24,622 nucleotides of DNA from positions 1 through 24,622 of the forward strand of contig CAZOKH010000055.1 in the NCBI GenBank assembly GCA_964580315.1. Direction: 5' to 3'. This stretch comes from CAZOKH01 sp964580315. GTDB lineage: Bacteria; Chloroflexota; Anaerolineae; Anaerolineales; Anaerolineaceae. Position numbers and translations under genes: made by a program. Every line of letters starts with the position of its first letter. The stretch's first letter is position 1. The notes under the pieces were generated by a model, which saw only the letters and a program-made list of their open reading frames with translations, had not been told where the DNA came from and made no database searches. Positions 14,981 through 24,622 of the stretch are shown here, piece by piece.

Positions 14981-16384
14981 ATGAATGCCAGTGGAAAAAT
15001 TGTTCAAATACAGAGTAGTGTGGTGGATGTGGAATTCACCGATGGCGATGTGCCCGAAATTTTTGAGGCTTTAGAGGTGTGGGGCAATGATGACAAACCG
15101 CTGATTCTAGAAGTTCAAAAACAACTGGGCAACAACTGGGCACGCTGTGTATCCATGGGGACCACGGATGGTTTGCGGCGAGGCTTGCCTGTTAAACGCA
15201 CCGGCAGCCCCATCAAAGTTCCGGTGGGACCCACCACACTCGGCCGCATTTTCAATGCACTGGGCGAACCGGTTGATGAAAAAGGCCCGGTTGACGCCGA
15301 GGTCTATTATCCCATTCATTTCCCTGCGCCTGATTTGAGTCACCAGGTGACAAAGGTTGAAGTTTTTGAGACCGGTTTAAAAGTAATTGATTTGATCGCT
15401 CCCTTTACCAAGGGCGGCAAAACGGGTATTTTTGGCGGGGCCGGTGTGGGTAAAACGGTCATTATTATGGAATTGATTCGTTCCATCGCGACCGTTCACC
15501 AGGGAAAATCGGTGTTTGCCGGCGTGGGAGAACGCACACGCGAAGGCACCCAGCTTTACCGCGAGATGTTGGAATCGGGCGTGTTGAAAGATACCGTGAT
15601 GGTGTTTGGGCAAATGAACGAGACCGCGGGTGTGCGCCTGCGCGTGGCGTTGACCGCGCTTTCCATGGCAGAGTATTTCCGCAATAAGGGCATGGACGTG
15701 TTGTTGTTTATTGACAACATTTTCCGTTTCACGCTGTCGGGCGCTGAAGTTTCAGCGCTGCTGGGACGTATGCCGTCAGCGGTGGGGTATCAGCCGACCC
15801 TGGCGACCGAAATGGGCGAACTGCAAGAACGCATCACGTCCACACGGCACGGCTCAATCACTTCCATGCAGGCGGTTTACGTGCCGGCCGACGACTATTC
15901 AGACCCGGCCCCGGTGGCCACATTCACCCACCTGGATGCCACCATTGCCCTGGAACGTTCCATTGCAGCCAAATCCATTTACCCGGCAGTTGATCCGCTG
16001 GCGTCCACGTCGCGCATTCTGGACCCGCGCATTGTGGGTGAGGAACACTACGCCACCGCCCGCGAGGTGCAACAGGTGCTGCAGCGCTATAAAGATTTGC
16101 AGGATATCATCGCCATCCTGGGCATGGATGAACTGGGCGAAGATGATAAATTGATCGTCTCACGCGCCCGGAAAATTGAGCGTTTCTTCTCGCAACCCAT
16201 GTTTGTTGCTGAAGGGTTCACCGGCTATCCGGGGAAATATGTTACCCTGCGAGAAACGGTGCGCGGTTTCAGAGAAATCCTCGACGGCAAACATGATGAT
16301 TTGCCCGAACAGGCTTTTCAGATGGTGGGTACCATTGACGACGCCATCGAAAAGGCTGAAAAGATCTCGAAGAGTGTGGCTTAG
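14981..16384 (+). CDS. atpD: F1-ATPase subunit beta
   Basis: Beta is the catalytic subunit of the F1 head. The 467-residue product has the Walker A motif GGAGVGKTV (about residues 151-159), the GERTREG segment with the catalytic glutamate, VLLFIDNIFRF (Walker B), SALLGRMPSAVGYQPTLATE and the DDYSDPAP loop. Length and motifs are entirely typical. AGGAG lies 9 bases before the ATG; in-frame upstream starts are absent in the 51-base gap after atpG. Confidence 0.97.
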   Translation: MNASGKIVQIQSSVVDVEFTDGDVPEIFEALEVWGNDDKPLILEVQKQLGNNWARCVSMGTTDGLRRGLPVKRTGSPIKVPVGPTTLGRIFNALGEPVDEKGPVDAEVYYPIHFPAPDLSHQVTKVEVFETGLKVIDLIAPFTKGGKTGIFGGAGVGKTVIIMELIRSIATVHQGKSVFAGVGERTREGTQLYREMLESGVLKDTVMVFGQMNETAGVRLRVALTALSMAEYFRNKGMDVLLFIDNIFRFTLSGAEVSALLGRMPSAVGYQPTLATEMGELQERITSTRHGSITSMQAVYVPADDYSDPAPVATFTHLDATIALERSIAAKSIYPAVDPLASTSRILDPRIVGEEHYATAREVQQVLQRYKDLQDIIAILGMDELGEDDKLIVSRARKIERFFSQPMFVAEGFTGYPGKYVTLRETVRGFREILDGKHDDLPEQAFQMVGTIDDAIEKAEKISKSVA

Positions 16385-16392
16385 GAGCTATC

Positions 16393-16830
16393 ATGACGAT
16401 CCGTTGTGAGATCATTTCACAGGACCGCATTGTTTATCAGGGGGATGCTGATCTTGTTATCCTGCCAACAGTGGGCGGGCAACTCGGCATTTTGCCCAAT
16501 CATTCTCCACTGCTTACCAAACTAGAGTATGGTATTATTAGGGTTCGGCAAGATAGTGATGAATTGATTTTTACCGTGGCGGGCGGCATAGTTGAAGTGC
16601 AGCCCGACCAGGTTACTGTCTTGGCGGATGCTGCTGAAAAGCTTGAAGAAATTGACGAACAGAGAGCTGAAGCAGCCAAATCTCGCGCACAAGAATTGTT
16701 GAATCGGGGAATTGACCAGGACCGTGACCAATATATGGCCATTTGGGCGGCATTACGTCGATCAAATTTACGCCTGGAAGCGGTGCGCCGTTACCGAGAA
16801 GGCAAAGAACTGCGCAAGAAAGGCTCATAA
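16393..16830 (+). CDS. atpC: F1-ATPase subunit epsilon
   Basis: Epsilon joins gamma to the c-ring and its C-terminal helices can inhibit ATP hydrolysis. The 145-residue product has the N-terminal beta-sandwich with the signature GQLGILPNHSPLLTKLEYG (about 29-47) and FTVAGGIVEVQPDQVTVLAD. A C-terminal helical hairpin (about 85-143) follows and is somewhat longer and more basic than in E. coli. GGAG lies 6 bases before the ATG, and the gap to atpD is 8 bases. Confidence 0.94.
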   Translation: MTIRCEIISQDRIVYQGDADLVILPTVGGQLGILPNHSPLLTKLEYGIIRVRQDSDELIFTVAGGIVEVQPDQVTVLADAAEKLEEIDEQRAEAAKSRAQELLNRGIDQDRDQYMAIWAALRRSNLRLEAVRRYREGKELRKKGS

Positions 16831-16848
16831 ACAGGTTTACAGATCGTT

Positions 16849-17856
16849 ATGCCATTTTTAACCCGAGAACTGGGCATTGACCTTGGAACAGTGAACATGG
16901 TCCTTGCGGAGGGTAATCAGATTCTGATTCAAGAATCCAGCGTTGTCGCCATTATTGTAGATGAATTGAAAATGGTTGAATGGGGGCAGGCAGCCAAAGA
17001 CATGGTTGGAAAGGTACCTGAATCGATTGAGGTGGTCTGGCCTGTTCAACACGGTGTCATTGCTGAATACGAAATCACAGAAAAATTGTTAAATTTTGTG
17101 CTTAAGAAAGTGGGCGGGCCGATGCTGGTTTTTCGCCCACGTTTGATGATCACCATACCCTATGGTATTACCAGCGTGGAGAGCCGCGCAGTGCACGAAG
17201 CGGGGCTGGGCGCCGGCGGGCGCGATGTGATTCTTATACACCAGCCGCTGGCGGCGGCGCTGGGTGTTGATTTGCCCATCGCCACGCCTTCTGGAAATAT
17301 GATCCTCTCCATCGGCGGGGGCACTGTTCAGGCTGCCGTGCTGGCCATGAATGGCATTGTGACAGCTGAAACCTCGCGAACGGGCGGCTTGCAATATGAT
17401 GACGCCATTGTTTCTTTTGTGCGCCGCAAATATGGTGTGATCATTGGTCAACCGACCGCTGAACAACTGAAGATTCAAATTGGCGCAGCGCTGTCGCAAG
17501 ATCAACAGCAAATGATGGAAGTGCAGGGACAGGACCAGGTTTCGGGTTTGCCGCGACCGGTGCAATTGACTACGGATGAAATTGTGGAAGCGCTGCAAGA
17601 CCCGCTGAAAGATACAGCTCAAACGGTGAAGCGAGTGCTGGAGAAAACTCCCCCCGAGTTGATTTCGGATATTATTGACCGCGGTGTGGCTTTGTGCGGC
17701 GGAGGATGCCTGCTGCGCGGCATTGACAAATACCTTACCAAATCGCTGGGCATCCCGGCTTACCTGGTGGATAATCCGACCACCTGCACGGCCGAAGGCG
17801 CCGTGCGCGCTTTGAACATGAAAGATGTCCTGCGGCGCAATTTGTTGATGGCTTAA
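16849..17856 (+). CDS. MreB-like actin homologue with altered catalytic residues
   Basis: The 335-residue product aligns along its whole length with bacterial actin MreB. It has phosphate-1 motif GIDLGTVN (residues 9-16), PVQHGVIAEY, PLAAALG (133-139), phosphate-2 IGGGTV (155-160), YDDAIVSFVRRKYG, PTAEQLKIQIGAA and adenosine motif CGGGCLLRGID (283-293). Two residues needed for hydrolysis in E. coli MreB, Glu 143 and Asp 165, are Gln 132 and Ser 154 here. The Glu of the GGGTTEVAV motif is Gln 161, and the GGD motif is GGL. It may therefore bind nucleotide without efficient hydrolysis. It is probably not the main MreB. It starts 18 bases after atpC in the F1 cluster and is followed by a terminator. 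Function is inferred as a structural or regulatory paralogue. Confidence 0.85.
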   Translation: MPFLTRELGIDLGTVNMVLAEGNQILIQESSVVAIIVDELKMVEWGQAAKDMVGKVPESIEVVWPVQHGVIAEYEITEKLLNFVLKKVGGPMLVFRPRLMITIPYGITSVESRAVHEAGLGAGGRDVILIHQPLAAALGVDLPIATPSGNMILSIGGGTVQAAVLAMNGIVTAETSRTGGLQYDDAIVSFVRRKYGVIIGQPTAEQLKIQIGAALSQDQQQMMEVQGQDQVSGLPRPVQLTTDEIVEALQDPLKDTAQTVKRVLEKTPPELISDIIDRGVALCGGGCLLRGIDKYLTKSLGIPAYLVDNPTTCTAEGAVRALNMKDVLRRNLLMA

Positions 17857-17871
17857 CAGACGGAACGAAGA

Positions 17872-17907
17872 AAAACGGCAGATGGAGAGACAACCATCTG
17901 CCGTTTT
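17872..17907. terminator. Bidirectional terminator after the mreB-like gene
   Basis: A 14-base stem (AAAACGGCAGATGG at 17872-17885, CCATCTGCCGTTTT at 17894-17907) with an 8-base loop lies between convergent genes. It closes the mcm-mce-atpAGDC-mreB-like run, and on the minus strand it is followed by a T/C-rich stretch that would also end the zinc peptidase transcript. Confidence 0.92.
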
Positions 17908-17927
17908 AGATTAACTTGGAATTTTGT

Positions 17928-18647
17928 CTAATCGCGCCTTCTTCCCATAAGCAGGAACAGGTAATACAACACGGTTGAGATTGCCTGCACGGCGGCAGCC
18001 ACATAGGTCAGGGCGGCGGCGTCCAAAACGGCATTGATGCCTTTCATCTCCTGGGGGTAAAGCACGCCGCTGGTAGACAGCCAGGCTTTGGCGCGGTTGC
18101 TGGCGTTGTATTCCACTGGCAGTGTGATCAGGGCAAATACGGCAGTGGCGCCAAACAGGATCAGACCAAACCAGGCAATTTGTAAACCAAAGCCCGAATT
18201 GCGCGACATGGAGTCCAGCATTAGGCCAACCATGAAGATGATGGGGCCAAGCCAGGATCCAATTTGCACACCCGGCACGATGGCTGAGCGCAATTTCAGC
18301 GGGGCGTACCCCTGGCTGTCTTGCAAAGCATGGCCGGCTTCATGGGCAGCCACACCGGCTGCGGCAATGCTGGGGCTGTTGTAAACATCGCGGCTGAGGC
18401 GTAAAACTTTCTTTTGCGGGTCGTAATGATCGGACAGCAGGCCGTTGGTTTGTTCAACGCGCACATTTTGCAGGCCAAAAGCATCCAAAAACCGCCTGGC
18501 AACATCTGCCCCATTCAGCCCGATGGTAGTGTGAACCCGTGAATATTGATTGAAAGCCGATTTCACCTTCATTTGCGCCCAGATACCCAGCAGCAGGGCG
18601 GGCAGGCCGAAAAGAAAGTAAAGACCATATCCGAAATTGAAGAACAT
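17928..18647 (-). CDS. Membrane zinc metallopeptidase, YugP family
   Basis: The 239-residue product belongs to the YugP-like neutral zinc metallopeptidases of the membrane. It has an N-terminal membrane segment (about 7-24), the zinc-binding AHEAGHALQ motif (His 102, Glu 103, His 106) after GVA, and two or three further membrane segments (about 125-145, 155-178 and 212-235). The segment LPVEYNASNRA carries a glutamate (179) suited to be the third ligand. Substrates of this family are poorly known; a role in membrane protein turnover is inferred. AAAGG lies 7 bases before the ATG. It is a single gene, divergent from the sugar transporter and convergent with the atp cluster. Confidence 0.88.
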   Translation of the reverse strand: MFFNFGYGLYFLFGLPALLLGIWAQMKVKSAFNQYSRVHTTIGLNGADVARRFLDAFGLQNVRVEQTNGLLSDHYDPQKKVLRLSRDVYNSPSIAAAGVAAHEAGHALQDSQGYAPLKLRSAIVPGVQIGSWLGPIIFMVGLMLDSMSRNSGFGLQIAWFGLILFGATAVFALITLPVEYNASNRAKAWLSTSGVLYPQEMKGINAVLDAAALTYVAAAVQAISTVLYYLFLLMGRRRD

Positions 18648-18705
18648 TTTTTACCTTTCAAATTCTCCAGATCGTAAGTTTTCCTGATCTGTGAGGTTTA
18701 TCATC

Positions 18706-18735
18706 TTGATCATTTGTCAACGAATTTTTTATACT
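18706..18735 (+). promoter_or_regulatory. Candidate promoter of the sugar symporter gene
   Basis: TTGATC (18706-18711) and TATACT (18730-18735) are separated by 18 bases, implying a leader of about 120 bases before the ATG at 18863. On the opposite strand a TTGACA (18720-18715) occurs in the same area and might serve the peptidase gene, but no good -10 follows it. Confidence 0.4.
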
Positions 18736-18862
18736 GCAACCGTATCAGAATCATATCAAAAAAATGTGAAGGAATTGTAAAATTGATATTAGAATTTTAA
18801 ACCATTCGTGTGTCCAATTATCGTTAATTGCTTTTTGTTTATTGAGAGGAGTGAAGTCCACC

Positions 18863-20358
18863 ATGCCTTTAGCTGATTCGAACACACTCACAACTCAAGA
18901 GCCCAAAGTGAGCCGCTGGACAAAAATTGTTTACGGGAGCGGGGACTGGGGGCGGGCCAGTTTTAACACCATCAAACAATTCTTTTACGCCATTTTCCTG
19001 ACCGATGTGGTGGGACTGGATGCGCGGTTGGCCTCTTTTGCGGCTTTGATCAGCATTGTCTGGGACGCGATTAATGATCCCATTGTGGGCGCGTTGAGCG
19101 ACAATGTGCGCACGCGCTGGGGGCGGCGCAGACCGTTTTTATTGATCTTCTCGGTTCCGTTTATCCTGGCTTTTGTGCTTTTGTGGTGGGCGCCCACGTG
19201 GGAAAGCCAGTTCCTGTTGATGCTGCATGTAACCCTGGCTTACATGGTAAGCGATACCATTCAAACGCTCATCACCGTTCCTTACCTGGCGCTGACGCCT
19301 GAAATTGCATCGGGTTATGATGACCGCACCTCGCTTACCAGTTACCGCATGTTTTTCAACCTGGCGGCCTCACTGGTTACAGCCGTGGCGGCGCCTTCCA
19401 TCATGGATGCTGCTGTGCATTCCGGCACAACTCTGCAGCAGGCCTATTTGATCATTGCCGCGTTATTCGGCAGCCTGGCTGCCGTTCCTTATATCCTGGT
19501 TTTCTTCTTTGTGCGGGAAGGGGAAATATCACAGGAAGTGACCGCCCAAAATTTCACGTTTACCCAGGTTTTATCGCATTTGTGGAAGAATACGCCGTTT
19601 CGTTCTGCCACCGGCATTTATGTTTTGAACTGGATTGCGGTTGACCTGGAAGGGTTGATGATTCCCTTTTTCCTGCTGTACTGGATTGCGCAGGGCGACT
19701 TGCTGGCAAAGGTGAACCTTTTTGGCGTCAAAATCAGCCTGGAGTCGGTGGTGCTGGGATTCCTGCTGCTTTCAGCCACCCTGGCCATTCCCTTCTGGAG
19801 CTGGTTTGCCAAACGCACCAGCAAACGGCTGGCCTATATCATTGGTATGAGCTTCTGGGTGGTGGTGCAATTTTTCGTGTTCGGTTTGCAGCCCGGGCAG
19901 GTTTGGCTCATTATCCTGTTTGTGTCGCTGGCGGGATTGAGCGTCTCAACCGCGCATATCATTCCAGATGCCATTTTCCCGGATGTGATTGACTGGGACG
20001 AATTCACCACCAATGCGCGCCGAGAAGGGTTGTATTACGGTGCTATCAACTTTACTCGGAAATTAAGCAGTGCACTGGCAATTTTTTTGGCGCTGCAGGC
20101 ACTGGGGTGGTTCGGTTACCAATCGCCGCCAAAAGATGCCATGTTGTTTACGCAACCGCCGCAGGCGATCCTGGCGATTCGCGTGATGACAGGGCCTTTC
20201 ATTGTGGTGTTGCTGCTGCTAGCCATCTTTTTTGCATGGGGGTTCCCCATCACGCGCGAACGGCAAAACCGCGTGCGACTGTCTTTGCTGCGGCGGCGGA
20301 AAAAGAAAAAGGCGACTGATGTTGCTGACCAGCCGCCCCTGGAGCACGAAAACAAGAC

Positions 20359-20362
<4 letters not shown>
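18863..20362 (+). CDS. GPH-family sugar:cation symporter (MelB-like)
   Basis: The 499-residue product is a major facilitator of the glycoside-pentoside-hexuronide:cation symporter family, importing sugars or glycosides with sodium or protons. It has about twelve membrane segments. The loop WDAINDPIVGALSDNVRTRW (67-86) carries Asp 68 and Asp 72, matching the cation-site aspartates of MelB. VPYLALTPEI follows at 139-148, and IFPDVIDWDEFTTNARREGL (371-390) is the late-loop signature. The tail is strongly basic (RRRKKKK at 477-483). The start at ATG 18863 has GAGGAG 11 bases upstream; an in-frame GTG at 18851 abuts that site and a TTG at 18842 precedes it, so both are less likely. The substrate cannot be told. 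Its stop overlaps the aconitase stop on the other strand. Confidence 0.9.
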
Positions 20363-23061
<2,699 letters not shown>

Positions 23062-23079
23062 TCTTCGTTTAACCTCCTG

Positions 23080-24387
23080 CTAATTTTGCATGTGGCGGAT
23101 GATGGCATCGCCAAATTCAGAGGTTTTAAGGAGTACGGCGTCATCCATCAGGCGGTGGAAATCATAAGTGACGGTTTTGGCCTGGATGGCGCTTTCCAGG
23201 CCCTTAATAACCCGGTCGGCAGCTTCAACCCAGCCCATATAGCGCAGCATCATTTCACCTGACAGAATGACGGAACCGGGATTAACCACATCCTTGTCGG
23301 CGTACTTGGGAGCAGTACCGTGAGTGGCTTCGAATACGGCATTGCCGGTGTCGTAGTTGATGTTGCCGCCGGGGGCGATGCCGATGCCGCCCACCTGGGC
23401 AGCCAGGGCGTCGGAAAGATAATCGCCGTTCAAGTTCATGGTTGCCAGAACGTCAAAGTCGCGAGCGCGGGTGATGGTTTGCTGGAAGACAATGTCGGCG
23501 ATTACATCTTTGATCAGCAGTTTGCCAGCTTTGATGGCAGCGTCCTGTTCCTGGTTGGCAGCTCCTTCGCCTTTCTCGGCTTTGGTCTTTTCCCACTGCT
23601 GCCAGGTATAAACCTGTCCCGCAAATTCGCGTTCAGCCAGGGCATAGCCCCAGTTGCGGAAGGCGCCTTCGGTGTATTTCATAATGTTGCCTTTGTGCAC
23701 CAGGGTAACATTGCGGCGGTGATTATCCAACGCCCAGCGGATGGCGGCGCGCACCAGGCGTTCTGTGCCTTCCACCGAAACGGGTTTAATGCCGATGCCG
23801 CTTGAATCGGGAAAGCGGATTTTGGCATATTCTTTTGGAAATTCTTTTTTCAGCAGGTCTTTGAATTTTTGATTTTCGGGCGTGCTGTTTTCAAATTCAA
23901 TGCCGGTGTAAATGTCTTCGGTGTTTTCGCGGAAGACCACAATATCGACATATTCGGGATGCTTGACCGGGGAGGGCACTCCCTGGAACCAGCGCACCGG
24001 GCGCTGGCACACATACAGGTCCAATTCTTTGCGCAGAGCAACATTCAATGAGCGAATGCCGCCGCCAGTGGGTGTGGTGAGAGGCCCTTTGATGCCCACC
24101 AGGAATTCTTTGAAGGCGGTCAGGGTTTCTTCGGGCAGCCAGGTTTGAAAGCGGTCGAAGGCTTTTTGACCGGCGTACACTTCCATCCATTCAATCTGGC
24201 GTTTACCGCCGTAAGCGATTTTCACGGCTGCGTCCAGCACGCGCTGTGAAGCCCGCCAGATGTCGGGACCGGTGCCGTCACCTTCAATGAAAGGGATGAT
24301 GGGATGGTCGGGAACGATTAGCTGATTGCCATCTTTGGAAATGCGTTGACCATTAACAGGAACCTGAACGATGGAATAATTAGACAT
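23080..24387 (-). CDS. icd: Isocitrate dehydrogenase, NADP-dependent
   Basis: This enzyme oxidatively decarboxylates isocitrate to 2-oxoglutarate, producing NADPH. The 435-residue product closely follows the E. coli Icd pattern. The substrate loop TPTGGGIRSLNVALRKELD contains Ser 113, the same number as the regulatory serine of E. coli. PSPVKHPEYVDIVVFRENTE follows, and the coenzyme region has HGTAPKYADKDVVNPGSV with the Lys-Tyr pair. YDFHRLMD then carries the Tyr and Arg that favour NADP. No kinase/phosphatase gene is visible here. The ATG at 24387 has AAGGA 8 bases upstream. It is the first gene of icd-acnA. Confidence 0.97.
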   Translation of the reverse strand: MSNYSIVQVPVNGQRISKDGNQLIVPDHPIIPFIEGDGTGPDIWRASQRVLDAAVKIAYGGKRQIEWMEVYAGQKAFDRFQTWLPEETLTAFKEFLVGIKGPLTTPTGGGIRSLNVALRKELDLYVCQRPVRWFQGVPSPVKHPEYVDIVVFRENTEDIYTGIEFENSTPENQKFKDLLKKEFPKEYAKIRFPDSSGIGIKPVSVEGTERLVRAAIRWALDNHRRNVTLVHKGNIMKYTEGAFRNWGYALAEREFAGQVYTWQQWEKTKAEKGEGAANQEQDAAIKAGKLLIKDVIADIVFQQTITRARDFDVLATMNLNGDYLSDALAAQVGGIGIAPGGNINYDTGNAVFEATHGTAPKYADKDVVNPGSVILSGEMMLRYMGWVEAADRVIKGLESAIQAKTVTYDFHRLMDDAVLLKTSEFGDAIIRHMQN

Positions 24388-24464
24388 GGGCTTTTTCCTT
24401 CATTGGCGAAATTTTAATATAAGGAATTTCAATCCATAGATAAACAATAATTTCGTTGAAATCA

Positions 24465-24493
24465 TTTATACCATAAGGTAAAACGTGTTTGAA
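24465..24493 (-). promoter_or_regulatory. Promoter of icd-acnA
   Basis: On the minus strand TTCAAA (24493-24488) and TATAAA (24470-24465) are spaced by 17 bases, with a TGG directly before the -10 (extended -10 form). It implies a leader of about 70 bases before the icd ATG. Confidence 0.6.
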
Positions 24494-24508
24494 GAAAAGG
24501 ATAAATCT

Positions 24509-24522
24509 GGAAATCCATTTCC
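24509..24522. promoter_or_regulatory. Inverted repeat between icd and tRNA promoters
   Basis: GGAAAT-CC-ATTTCC is a 6-2-6 dyad directly abutting the -35 box of the tRNA promoter (24523) and lying 15 bases upstream of the icd -35. It could be a regulator site for icd-acnA or the tRNA; the role is inferred. Confidence 0.3.
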
Positions 24523-24551
24523 TTGACAGGCAGGGGGGCTTAGAGTAGAAT
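24523..24551 (+). promoter_or_regulatory. Promoter of tRNA-Ala
   Basis: A consensus TTGACA (24523-24528) and TAGAAT (24546-24551) are separated by exactly 17 bases. Transcription would begin about 10 bases before the mature tRNA 5' end, as expected for a stable RNA gene. The spacer contains a run of six G. Confidence 0.8.
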
Positions 24552-24568
24552 TTGGCTACTCTGATTGA

Positions 24569-24622
24569 GGGCCTGTAGCGCAGTTGGGAGCGCGCTTCAA
24601 TCGCACTGAAGAGGTCGAGGGT
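24569..24622 (+). tRNA. tRNA-Ala (anticodon CGC), 3' end cut by window
   Basis: The first 54 nucleotides of a tRNA are present. They comprise the acceptor strand GGGCCTG, T8-A9, a perfect D stem GCGC/GCGC with AGTTGGGA loop, an anticodon stem CTTCA/TGAAG, loop ATCGCAC with T33 and anticodon CGC at 34-36, the variable loop AGGTC, and the 5' strand of the T stem GAGGG ending at T54. The anticodon CGC reads GCG alanine codons. The G3:U70 identity pair cannot be checked because the 3' half is outside the window. Confidence 0.9.

Noticed and set aside
15711..16154. Alternative-frame open frame inside atpD
   Set aside because: It overlaps the most conserved part of the beta subunit, and its product is rich in Arg, Trp and Pro from frame-shifted codons.
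18668..18691. CAGATC...GATCTG inverted repeat in the leader of the zinc peptidase gene
   Set aside because: Six-base arms with a 12-base loop in a 200-base region are expected by chance, and no promoter element is linked to it.
18815..18830. Hairpin CAATTA-TCGT-TAATTG followed by CTTTTTGTTT in the symporter leader, as a terminator or attenuator
   Set aside because: The stem is only six mostly A/T pairs and too weak for a terminator. No leader peptide or alternative pairing partner was seen.

Overview
The window looks like a chromosomal segment from an anaerobic or facultatively fermentative member of the Chloroflexota, most likely class Anaerolineae. No 16S gene or other decisive marker is present, so this rests on gene content. 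The clues are the minCDE-rodA cluster, a lipoprotein with the Val/Thr/Glu-rich 'VTRVVEK' linker often seen in Anaerolineae lipoproteins, a one-domain methylmalonyl-CoA mutase large subunit beside its epimerase, and a glycyl radical enzyme (oxygen-sensitive chemistry). Nothing points to phage, insertion sequences, plasmids or CRISPR. Coding density is high and nearly all genes look intact.

Layout. (1) 18-4427, plus strand: minC, minD, minE, rodA and gltX, packed tightly and closed by a strong hairpin terminator. This is a division-site and cell-elongation operon with glutamyl-tRNA synthetase at its end. (2) 4484-7935, minus strand: a glycyl radical enzyme of unassigned substrate and its radical-SAM activase, overlapping by 4 bases. 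(3) 8104-9252, plus strand: a solute-binding lipoprotein divergent from the glycyl radical pair. It is separated by a bidirectional terminator from (4) 9286-10077, minus strand: a second lipoprotein of unknown function with a 10-base homopolymer in its presumed promoter. (5) 10283-17856, plus strand: seven co-directional genes with gaps of 7 to 51 bases. They are methylmalonyl-CoA mutase, methylmalonyl-CoA epimerase, the F1-ATPase subunits alpha, gamma, beta and epsilon (no delta and no Fo genes), and an MreB-like protein whose catalytic residues are replaced. A bidirectional terminator follows. (6) 17928-18647, minus strand: a YugP-type membrane zinc peptidase. (7) 18863-20362, plus strand: a GPH-family sugar:cation symporter whose stop codon overlaps that of (8) the minus-strand operon icd-acnA (24387-20359), which encodes two citric acid cycle enzymes. 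(9) A tRNA-Ala(CGC) gene with a near-consensus promoter runs off the right edge.

How the genes fit together: methylmalonyl-CoA mutase and epimerase interconvert succinyl-CoA and methylmalonyl-CoA (propionate metabolism). Aconitase and isocitrate dehydrogenase supply 2-oxoglutarate and NADPH, the F1 genes supply the catalytic head of ATP synthase, and the GPH transporter brings in sugars. The points most worth following are the apparently ATPase-dead MreB paralogue co-transcribed with a partial F1 operon, the glycyl radical enzyme with a GCQE active-site loop, a long insertion in the ATP synthase alpha subunit, and several dyad or homopolymer elements in the divergent intergenic regions.
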